NCBI GenBank assembly: GCA_036346225.1
Contig: JARFIW010000139.1
Location: 9,176,001-9,240,000, forward strand
Source of the DNA: Platerodrilus igneus
Taxonomy: Eukaryota; Arthropoda; Insecta; Coleoptera; Lycidae
DNA length: 64,000 nucleotides
Direction of reading: 5' to 3'
Shown one piece after another: positions 11,555 to 20,725 of the stretch. The notes under the pieces are model-generated. The model did no database searches and was not told the origin of the DNA. It was given only the letters and a program-made list of their open reading frames with translations. The position numbers and the translations under genes were made by a program. Position 1 is the stretch's first letter. Every line of letters begins with the position of its first letter.

Positions 11555-11839
11555 AACCCCATGATCATCTATAGCACCGAATGCCAAGAAGTTCTGGTGA
11601 GTTTTTGACTTTGTTTATATGAATTTGTGCACTTAATTAACATTAAACATTTATACTGTAACTTGTACAAGACAACCAGATTACAACCGCTTTATCGCTT
11701 CCAATTTAGTCCCGCAATATTGTATCCTGATAATTTCTTTACACTAAATTGTTTAATCCGCCCGCTTATTTAATTAATTACGTAGAGGAACCCATAATGT
11801 GAGAAAAGAAATTATTACTCCAAATGGGGTTCTTATATG
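11555..11839. repeat. Spacer with inverted BEL LTR fragment
   Basis: About 249 bp of this spacer (11570-11818) is the reverse complement of 12125-12374, which is BEL LTR sequence plus 28 bp (reading AATAATTTC on the plus strand) that the right LTRs lack. With repeat A on both sides the insertion reads A, inverted LTR piece, A', LTR. That is a snap-back arrangement and not a simple insertion. Confidence 0.75.
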
Positions 11840-12122
11840 ATGAAATAAATTAATAGAATGACTCAAAATCTCCCCATGTGTCAATTTAATAAAATAAACA
11901 AATTATTATGGTACAAAAAGTTTCGCTACATGTTTCAGGCTTATAATTCTTAGCCCATCTTCAGGCGCTTGAAAGTATCGAAGAAATATTTTTATATATG
12001 AAGTACAAAATAACGATTAGGATTTATAAATCGAACATGAGGATAGTTTTAATCTTTGTGTATATGTTTGTTTAATGTGTTATGATGTCTATTTTTTGAA
12101 TTTACAACCTACCATGAGGTCG
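11840..12122 (-). repeat. 283-bp repeat A, copy 2
   Basis: Direct copy of 11272-11554, 568 bp downstream and apparently identical. That implies recent duplication or gene conversion. Confidence 0.8.
11922..11971 (-). ncRNA. Candidate type I hammerhead ribozyme, copy 2
   Basis: Same fold and same bases as the candidate at 11354-11403, including CTGAAGA, the GGGCT/AGCCT stem, GAAAC and the GTA cleavage triplet. A minus-strand transcript across both copies would be cut into a 568-nt monomer if they are active. Confidence 0.6.
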
Positions 12123-12648
12123 GTAATAATTTCTTTTCTCACATTATGGGTTCCTCCACGTAATTAATTAAATAAGCGGGCGGATTAAACAATTTAGTGT
12201 AAAGAAATTATCAGGATACAATATTGCGGGACTAAATTGGAAGCGATAAAGCGGTTGTAATCTGGTTGTCTTGTACAAGTTACAGTATAAATGTTTAATG
12301 TTAATTAAGTGCACAAATTCATATAAACAAAGTCAAAAACTCACCAGAACTTCTTGGCATTCGGTGCTATAGGTGATTTCAGCACGCACAATCCACGGTC
12401 AACACACAGTTGCGGTTTATGTTATATTTATTATCGGTAAAACAAAAGGTTAGGCACTTCTTGAGTACTCTGCGGTCACACACGATCCACGTTTTCTATA
12501 TTAATGCACTCTTGCGAACCAGGTGTTTGTTACAAGATAAATTTGGTTCCATTTATCGCATACTATCAGTGTTTATTTCGAATACACAACGATACTTTTG
12601 GCGCGAACTAAGGCACTTATAATTTAACCATAAGTCGCCGAACCATAC

Positions 12649-12738
12649 TCCCCGCCTTGAAAGTAGGAAACTTTCAAAGGAATGGAAAAGGAATGGAACC
12701 CCGCCTTGAAAGTAGGAAACCTTCAAAGGAATGGAACC
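12649..12738. repeat. Short tandem duplication next to BEL polypurine tract
   Basis: A block of about 40 bp starting CCCCGCCTTGAAAGTAGG and ending in AAAGGAATGGAA is present twice with one substitution. On the element's sense strand it is a purine-rich region just upstream of the 3' LTR, so the polypurine-tract neighbourhood has been duplicated. An A-rich stretch follows at 12739-12780. Confidence 0.75.
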
Positions 12739-12908
12739 CAAAAAAAAATAAACTAATAAAAAAAAATAAAAAAACTCAGTGCTTGCTCAATACACAAGTA
12801 GTACAAGAGTTTATGTAAGCGGTAAAGCATAATGCTATTAAACTAAACCTTTATAAGCGGATGAATAAATGCGGTTGAAGAAATGCGGGTAAGTATAATA
12901 GTATTTAA

Positions 12909-15900
12909 TTATTGGGTGGGCAACGGGCAAAGTTTCACAATTGCTCGTTTAAAGGAACTGTTTTTTGTTTTGACAGTGGCAACTCTAACAACGCCATCTC
13001 GGCCTGGATGAACTTCCTGGATCATACCTAAGGGCCATCGCAGCGGAGGAGTATCGTCTTTGTATTCGTAAAATCTTGTCTTCGTCCAAAAACGGGCAAA
13101 GATTCTTAAACTTTTTGGAGCATAATTTAGAGTTACTTAGCTTGCTAATTTCATCCAAAAATGCTCAAGTTGAATTGACTGAATAACATATTTTTCAGCA
13201 ATAATTAGGTCTGATGCTTTCATTTCGTTACAAAGCGGAAGTTTTTTAATAAAGCGGAGTACATACACTACTACCCTAAGTAGTTTGACCCATGAGGAAC
13301 AGCGTTGAGCCAAAATATATAATACTGGTTGTTCCCCTTGAACAAAGGCGATCAAAGTATTTGATTTACGTTCAGGCAAATTATCAGTGTCATTAGAACT
13401 AAATGGCTTAATTGGCCATTCTGATAAAGGAAAATGCAACCACTGTGGTCCATGCCACCATAGTTTGTTAACTATTAACTGAGAGGGCAACATGCCTCGC
13501 GACAAACTGTCGCTAGGATTTTCTTTTCCAGAAATATGATAAAAATGACGAGGATGTAAATTTTCATGACATTGTGCTATGCGGTTACTTACAAATATTG
13601 ACCATTTATGCGGTGAAGAATGGATCCACGATAATGCTATAGTGGAGTCCGAAAATGCGTAGTTACCTGTAATAGGTATTTGATCAATATAAGTATCATA
13701 AACTCTTTTAATAAGATTAGACATTAAAACAATTGCGCACAATTCTAGCCGGCCTAAAGTAATTATTTTAACCGTTGATACCTTTGATTTTGAACAAAGC
13801 AATCGAATTTTAATATTTCCGAGAGAATCCGTAGTATGCATGTAAATAACACAACCATAGGCGTTTAAACTAGCGTCAGAGAATGCTACGAGATTCACAA
13901 CAGAATTTTTTAGAACACCAACATGGCGTGGAATATTTAATTGTGAAAGTAAATGAACTTCCTGGCGTAATAAATTAAAGCTTTGGACAATCACGTCTGG
14001 AGGGATATCATCCCAATCAATTTTAATGTTCCACAATTCTTTAATAAGCAATTTCGCATATAAAATTGTAGGCGAAATTAAACCAAGTACATCAAATAAG
14101 CGGGCGATAAAAGACAAAATTGTACGTTTCGTACATTTACCCTCAGTATCAGAAATGGTGATCTTAAATAAATCGAGTGACGGCAACCATGAAAGTCCCA
14201 GAATTTTTAAGTTACCATCGTCAGAAAAACTTATGGAAGCGCGGTGGGAGTCAGGAAGGCTAGCCAATAACTCGGGTGAATTTGAAACCCATTTAATTAA
14301 ATCAAAACCTCCGGACTTAAATAAAGTAATAAGCTCATGAGCCAGTTTAATAGCGGTTTATAATCAAGTGCAGAGCAAACCAGATCGTCCATGTACAGTT
14401 TAGACGTAGCTATTTGTGCTGCATTTGGGAAACGTTTAGCCTCAGCAGAAGCTAATTGGTGAATGGTGCGCATAGCTATGTATGGGCTAGATTTTAACCC
14501 GAAAGGAAGACGATTAAATTGAAAAGTTCGTATTTTTTCTTCGCTTGTGAAACGGAATAAAATTTTTAAATATTTGCGGTGAAAATTTGGTACAATTATC
14601 TGCAAGTACATCTGACCTATGTCCGCTGTTAAAGCTATTGGGAATAAGCCAAAATTCAACAGAAGCAAAAACAAATCCGCCTGCAAATTAGGCCCACTAT
14701 AAAGGATGTCATTTAATGAATAGCCAGTATGAGTTTGATTACTGGCGTCAAGAACTACACGTACTTTTGTGGTAGACTTGTCTGGGCGCATAACAGGATG
14801 ATGTGGTATATAATAACCATCGTGTGTATCATTAGAAGTTTGTACTTCTGATACATAGCCCTTAGTTAGATATTCACTAATTATTTGATTATAATTTTCA
14901 AACAAGACTGGTTCTTGTTTGAGCTTACGTTCTAAGGATAAAAAGCGATGATATGCGACAGTATAGGAACTGCCTAAAGCGGAGGGATCTTTACAAAATG
15001 GAAGGGCAACAGAGTAGCGGCCCGTCGGGTCTCTTTCGACCGATAAAGTGTATAGATTTTCACATAGCGTTTCCTCGGGACTAAGGAAACGTTTAACGTA
15101 AACTTCCTCTAATTCCCAAAATTTATGCAAAGAAGCTTCAATATTATTTAAAGTTAATGCGGTAAAAGAAGCGTAAGAATAGTCGGCATTGACACTGCGA
15201 GAGGGAATATCTCCCATGAAAACATAACCAAATACGGTTTGTACAGCGGGCGGTGTAGCGGGACCACAATCAATGCGGTTATCTAAGTAGATATATGGAA
15301 ATAATTGTGCCCCAATTACTAGCTCTATGCCTCCAGGAATATTCCATGAAAGGTCTGCAAGCGGAACATTGTTAAGAAATTGCATATTACAGTTACCAAT
15401 AAAATATGCTGGCAATTTATCTGTAATAGTGTCAACTACTAGTACTTGTATATAATATTTGTGATTATACACACGTGATTCAATATTAAGATAAGCGTAG
15501 CCTCGTATTGGTCTTTGAGTTGAACCAATACCTTTTATGAATGAATTGTTAAGGGGTTCTATAGACAAGTTGAGTAATTTACAACCCTCTACAGTTATTA
15601 AATTGTTTTGTGAACCGTTATCCAGCAAACAACGAATAATTTTGCGTTTGCCGTCAGAACCAGTTGCATATATTTGTGCGGTAGCTAATAATATTATAGG
15701 ATTAGACCTTGATTCAGAATTAAATGCTACGGTAATAGCAGGTTCTACCTGAGAACTTGTACCGGGTGAGATAGCGGAATTTGAAATATTATTATTATTC
15801 TTGGCAAGAGAACTTACGGGCGTTCCTTGTGATAAATCACGAGTATTAGAATGGACATTTTTGTCCGATTTCTTCTTAAAACAAAGTAAACTATGATGCC

Positions 15901-16087
15901 TATTTTGACAATAATTACAAAAATGCCTTGAATTACACGAAGAAAGCGTATGAGTTACGCTTAAACAATTAACGCATCCATTTTTTGATTTAATAATTTC
16001 AAATCTGTCTTGTGGTGAATTCATGTTTTTAAACTGCGGACATTGGTATATTTTAAAATGATTATCCTTTTTACACAATATGCACAT
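12909..16087 (-). pseudogene. BEL/Pao pol: protease, RT, RNase H; integrase deleted
   Basis: The 596-codon frame at 14297-16087 begins with Cys-rich zinc-knuckle-type motifs (CILCKKDNHFKIYQC, CVNCLSVTHTLSSC, CNYCQNRHHSLLC). It continues with the retropepsin site RCLLDNGSQNNLIT (DNG, as in Pao proteins) and a Pao RT with TADIGQMYLQI, FNRLPFGLKSSPYIA and the YMDD box (KLYMDDLVCS). After a frame change the 376-codon frame at 13137-14267 gives the rest of RT and the RNase H (LVAFSDASLNAYG; YAFSDSTIALSWI), ending in EHFWMKLAS. The sequence then jumps to the extreme C-terminus (12909-13136), a DUF5641-type block with PPLRWPLGMIQEVHPGRDG and VKLCPLPTQ before the stop. The whole integrase is missing between these parts, so the copy cannot integrate by itself. 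Confidence 0.9.
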
Positions 16088-17034
16088 AGGCGAACTGGAA
16101 ACAAACGCTTTAGTCTTAAATGCGGGCGGTTGCGGTTTATGATTATAGTTATAAGGCTTCGTATTATCATTTAAGCGTTCTAAAATTTTAACTTGATCTT
16201 GAATAAAACTTATCAGCGTTTTATAAGAGGAATTTCCGTATTTCGAACGGACAATTCAAACGCTTGTGCGGTTTCTGCATCTAGTTTCTTTAAACCCCAA
16301 TGCAAAATATAAAATCTTGCAGGTCGGTAATTCCCACCTGTAACAGCGCTGCAATAGACGCAGAATATTTTTCAATAAATGTATTTAAATTGTTAACGGA
16401 TCGTGGACAATTTTTAATTCAAAAATATTATTTAAATAGTGTGCACCTAGCGTACGTTTATCCTGGTACTTTTTACCAAGCTATCCCACAATATACTGTA
16501 AGTTTCAGCACAGGAACTATACCTGCAGTTATCTGCAGGGCGAAATCTTTAATTTACCCATAAGGTATTGTACCCTCTGGCCATCAGTAAGTTGAGGGTT
16601 TAGGTGAATATTAGTCTTAAAAGACTGGTAAAATACATCTCATTTTAAGATTTCACCGTTAAAATACGGGATTTCTATAGGCGGTAAGGAATCGAAATTT
16701 TAGGGGTAGCACTAGTAGCCCCTTGATGCGGTGGTTTAAATTGAATTATATTATTACGCGCGTGTATGATTCTACTATACATTTCCTCAAATGCATTTAA
16801 ACTTTGATAATCAGGTTGAAATTCCGGTTTCAATAATAATTGGTATTCATTTATCTTATCCACAATAGATTCAAACCTTGACCTTAATTCATCTATCGTT
16901 TCGCTATCTGCCATAAAATTTTCATTTGCTCGTGACTCAAATGAAGAAATATTTTTTGAACAATCATATAATGCTGTAAGCCGCTGAAATACACTCTCCT
17001 TCTTCTTGCGTAACATTTTTATCTTATCTTCCAT
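16088..17034 (-). pseudogene. BEL/Pao gag, unit 1 (frameshifted)
   Basis: A 119-codon N-terminal piece starts at ATG 17034 (MEDKIKMLRKKKESVFQRL), followed by a DUF1759-type capsid region. Relative to the second unit at 18369-21450, this unit has eight shorter homopolymer runs, at about 16231, 16304, 16411, 16467, 16511, 16546, 16687 and 17064. Most fall in this gene and break its frame. The same gene in unit 2 is nearly open. The breakage is therefore suspect as sequence error. Confidence 0.85.
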
Positions 17035-17134
17035 TTTAATAATATAGGAAAAGAGAGTTCAAAATTTACTGCAAGCACTAGTAAACTAATTTTTCTTTTT
17101 TGCTGGGATATTCGAGCTCTAAGGACCAATTTAA

Positions 17135-17643
17135 TGGAGGGGCATAACTTCCTCCACGTAATTAATTAAATAAGCGGGCGGATTAAACAATTTAGTGTAA
17201 AGAAATTATCAGGATACAATATTGCGGGACTAAATTGGAAGCGATAAAGCGGTTGTAATCTGGTTGTCTTGTACAAGTTACAGTATAAATGTTTAATGTT
17301 AATTAAGTGCACAAATTCATATAAACAAAGTCAAAAACTCACCAGAACTTCTTGGCATTCGGTGCTATAGGTGATTTCAGCACGCACAATCCACGGTTAA
17401 CACACAGTTGCGGTTTATGTTATATTTATAAGCGGTAAAACAAAAGTTTAGGCACTTCTTGAGTACTCTGCGGTCACACACGATCCACGTTTTCTATATT
17501 AATGCACTCTTGCGAACCAGGTGTTCGTTACAAGATAAATTTGGTTCCATTTATCGCGTACTATCAGTGTTTATTTCGAATACACAACGATACTTTTGGC
17601 GCGAACTAAGGCACTTATAATTTAACCATAAGTCGCCGAACCA
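17135..17643 (-). repeat. BEL right LTR (5' LTR), unit 1
   Basis: 509 bp from TGGAGGGGCATAAC to GCCGAACCA. On the minus strand it begins TGGTTCGG and ends CCCCTCCA. GCATT follows directly. It matches the left LTR over the shared part with a few substitutions, for example ATTATCGG against ATAAGCGG. Confidence 0.85.
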
Positions 17644-18368
17644 GCATTGTTGAGTATTTTTCATTACACCTATAATAATGAGCAAAAAGTAGTATTTTGT
17701 TTTCCAATTGTTTCCAACTAAAATGAGTATAAAACGTGGGAGATAGTTAGTTGAGCTTGTATTAGCACGGGATAGAGATGAAAAGTTGCTAAGATACGGT
17801 AAGTGACATTATTACTTAACAGTTTCAACTTGTTGAGATTAAATACACTTTATTAGCATTGCATTCATTTTACTTTTGTGCGGTACCATCACATTAATAT
17901 TATTATTATTTTGATAGATGGAAACTGTTCGGAAAGATTACCAGATAGTGTACAAATAATACCAGCGGAAATTGAACCTATTTTCAGTAATTCTCAAACA
18001 AACGAAAGAAGCGAAAATAATGGTAGAGGTTTAGTATTACAATGAAGTTTTATAAAAATTATTATTTTGTACTGTTATGTTTATTCTTTAATGATTTTAG
18101 TTTAATGTTATTATTCACAAATCATAGAACTTTTTCAACGTGCCTATCATCTGGAATAGAATCCGTTCCACCAGAGACTGGGGCTACATTTTCTACTTCA
18201 CGCAACACATGCTTATTGCCTTTAGTAGAGGAAGTAGACGATAATATTTCTGACGATTTTTTTGGTGATGATTCCGCTCAAGATCCTTGTTACCTCCCTC
18301 CTAAATGTTCAGCTTGTCCGATTACAAGCTCTACTATGGAAGAAGACGCTTTTAAATTACCTGTAGCA
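17644..18368 (+). pseudogene. 5' part of DUF7869-like transposon gene, duplicated copy
   Basis: This copy has the upstream region, start and first exons of the gene described at 20726-23130, but is cut at 18368 by the duplication junction, where it runs into antisense BEL pol. ATG at 17723, a splice donor (ACG/GTAAGTG) near 17808, an acceptor (TTTGATAG) near 17919 and the exon carrying PPETGATFSTSRNTC are present. A TAG follows eight codons after the ATG in both copies. The one base change seen, GTGGGAG here against GTGGTAG at 20819, lies in the sixth to seventh codons. Confidence 0.75.
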
Positions 18369-18609
18369 TATGGAAATAATTGTGCCCCAATTACTAGCTC
18401 TATGCCTCCAGGAATATTCCATGAAAGGTCTGCAAGCGGAACATTGTTAAGAAATTGCATATTACAGTTACCAATAAAATATGCTGGCAATTTATCTGTA
18501 ATAGTGTCAACTACTAGTACTTGTATATAATATTTGTGATTATACACACGTGATTCAATATTAAGATAAGCGTAGCCTCGTATTGGTCTTTGAGTTGAAC
18601 CAATACCTT

Positions 18610-20115
18610 TTATGAATGAATTGTTAAGGGTTCTATAGACAAGTTGAGTAATTTACAACCCTCTACAGTTATTAAATTGTTTTGTGAACCGTTATCCAGC
18701 AAACAACGAATAATTTTGCGTTTGCCGTCAGAACCAGTTGCATATATTTGTGCGGTAGCTAATAATATTATAGGATTAGACCTTGATTCAGAATTAAATG
18801 CTACGGTAATAGCAGGTTCTACCTGAGAACTTGTACCGGGTGAGATAGCGGAATTTGAAATATTATTATTATTCTTGGCAAGAGAACTTACGGGCGTTCC
18901 TTGTGATAAATCACGAGTATTAGAATGGACATTTTTGTCCGATTTCTTCTTAAAACAAAGTAAACTATGATGCCTATTTTGACAATAATTACAAAAATGC
19001 CTTGAATTACACGAAGAAAGCGTATGAGTTACGCTTAAACAATTAACGCATCCATTTTTTGATTTAATAATTTCAAATCTGTCTTGTGGTGAATTCATGT
19101 TTTTAAACTGCGGACATTGGTATATTTTAAAATGATTATCCTTTTTACACAATATGCACATAGGCGAACTGGAAACAAACGCTTTAGTCTTAAATGCGGG
19201 CGGTTGCGGTTTATGATTATAGTTATAAGGCTTCGTATTATCATTTAAGCGTTCTAAAATTTTAACTTGATCTTGAATAAAACTTATCAGCGTTTTATAA
19301 GAGGGAATTTCCGTATTTCGAACGGACAATTCAAACGCTTGTGCGGTTTCTGCATCTAGTTTCTTTAAACCCCAATGCAAAAATATAAAATCTTGCAGGT
19401 CGGTAATTCCCACCTGTAACAGCGCTGCAATAGACGCAGAATATTTTTCAATAAATGTATTTAAATTGTTAACGGATCGTGGACAATTTTTTAATTCAAA
19501 AATATTATTTAAATAGTGTGCACCTAGCGTACGTTTATCCTGGTACTTTTTTACCAAGCTATCCCACAATATACTGTAAGTTTCAGCACAGGGAACTATA
19601 CCTGCAGTTATCTGCAGGGCGAAATCTTTTAATTTACCCATAAGGTATTGTACCCTCTGGCCATCAGTAAGTTGAGGGTTTAGGTGAATATTAGTCTTAA
19701 AAGACTGGTAAAATACATCTCATTTTAAGATTTCACCGTTAAAATACGGGATTTCTATAGGCGGTAAGGGAATCGAAATTTTAGGGGTAGCACTAGTAGC
19801 CCCTTGATGCGGTGGTTTAAATTGAATTATATTATTACGCGCGTGTATGATTCTACTATACATTTCCTCAAATGCATTTAAACTTTGATAATCAGGTTGA
19901 AATTCCGGTTTCAATAATAATTGGTATTCATTTATCTTATCCACAATAGATTCAAACCTTGACCTTAATTCATCTATCGTTTCGCTATCTGCCATAAAAT
20001 TTTCATTTGCTCGTGACTCAAATGAAGAAATATTTTTTGAACAATCATATAATGCTGTAAGCCGCTGAAATACACTCTCCTTCTTCTTGCGTAACATTTT
20101 TATCTTATCTTCCAT
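18610..20115 (-). pseudogene. BEL/Pao gag and protease, duplicate unit
   Basis: ATG at 20115 opens a 131-codon frame (MEDKIKMLRKKK...) that ends at a TGA at 19720. The same frame reopens directly and runs as a 343-codon frame to about 18610. It contains the DUF1759-type region (YSILWDSLVKKYQDKRTLG), the zinc-knuckle-like cluster (CILCKKDNHFKIYQC and two more) and the DNG protease site. The TGA stands in a position where a Trp codon (TGG) would be expected and is shared by both units, so it predates the duplication. Toward 18610 the frame is broken by one missing G relative to unit 1. Residues before the zinc cluster are rich in Pro and Asn, typical of a Gag linker. Confidence 0.85.
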
Positions 20116-20216
20116 TTTAATAATATAGGAAAAGAGAGTTCAAAATTTTACTGCAAGCACTAGTAAACTAATTTTTCTTTTTTGCTGGGATATTCGAGCT
20201 CTAAGGACCAATTTAA

Positions 20217-20725
20217 TGGAGGGGCATAACTTCCTCCACGTAATTAATTAAATAAGCGGGCGGATTAAACAATTTAGTGTAAAGAAATTATCAGGATACA
20301 ATATTGCGGGACTAAATTGGAAGCGATAAAGCGGTTGTAATCTGGTTGTCTTGTACAAGTTACAGTATAAATGTTTAATGTTAATTAAGTGCACAAATTC
20401 ATATAAACAAAGTCAAAAACTCACCAGAACTTCTTGGCATTCGGTGCTATAGGTGATTTCAGCACGCACAATCCACGGTTAACACACAGTTGCGGTTTAT
20501 GTTATATTTATAAGCGGTAAAACAAAAGTTTAGGCACTTCTTGAGTACTCTGCGGTCACACACGATCCACGTTTTCTATATTAATGCACTCTTGCGAACC
20601 AGGTGTTCGTTACAAGATAAATTTGGTTCCATTTATCGCGTACTATCAGTGTTTATTTCGAATACACAACGATACTTTTGGCGCGAACTAAGGCACTTAT
20701 AATTTAACCATAAGTCGCCGAACCA
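20217..20725 (-). repeat. BEL LTR, duplicate unit
   Basis: 509 bp, matching 17135-17643, followed by the same GCATT and the same host flank. It is part of the tandem duplication and not a separate integration. Confidence 0.9.

Larger units (their letters stand above)
11247..12645 (-). repeat. BEL left LTR (3' LTR), split by an insertion
   Basis: The LTR begins with TGGAGGGGCGTAACTTCC at 11247 and breaks off after CCTCCACGTA at 11271. It resumes at about 12148 with CCTCCACGTAATTAATT and continues to CGAACCA at 12645. The resumed part matches the right LTR almost base for base. The repeated CCTCCACGTA on both sides of the insertion is a candidate target-site duplication of about 10-12 bp. Confidence 0.8.
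11247..17643 (-). mobile_element. BEL/Pao LTR retrotransposon with TSD, interrupted and internally deleted
   Basis: The element is bounded by LTRs that read TGG...CCA and by GCATT on both sides. In minus orientation it runs: right LTR, an ATTGGTCCTTAGAGCTC block just inside the LTR that looks like a primer-binding site, gag, zinc knuckles, protease, RT, RNase H, the C-terminus of pol, a purine-rich tract (GGCGGGGAGTA) and the left LTR. The integrase is missing through an internal deletion near 13.1 kb. The left LTR is split by a palindromic insertion at 11271 to about 12148. The right portion, from 15294 on, takes part in a tandem duplication. Confidence 0.9.
15294..18368. repeat. Tandem duplication unit 1 (3075 bp)
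   Basis: This block holds BEL protease, gag and right LTR plus the first 720 bp of the DUF7869-like gene. It is followed directly by a second copy at 18369-21450. The junction, ACCTGTAGCA joined to TATGGAAATAATTG, is seen only between the units. Unit 1 differs from unit 2 mostly by homopolymer length. Confidence 0.9.

Noticed and set aside
11272..12122. CRISPR array
   Set aside because: The repeats are 283 bp, only two copies, inside a eukaryotic LTR. No array of short spaced repeats is found anywhere in the window.
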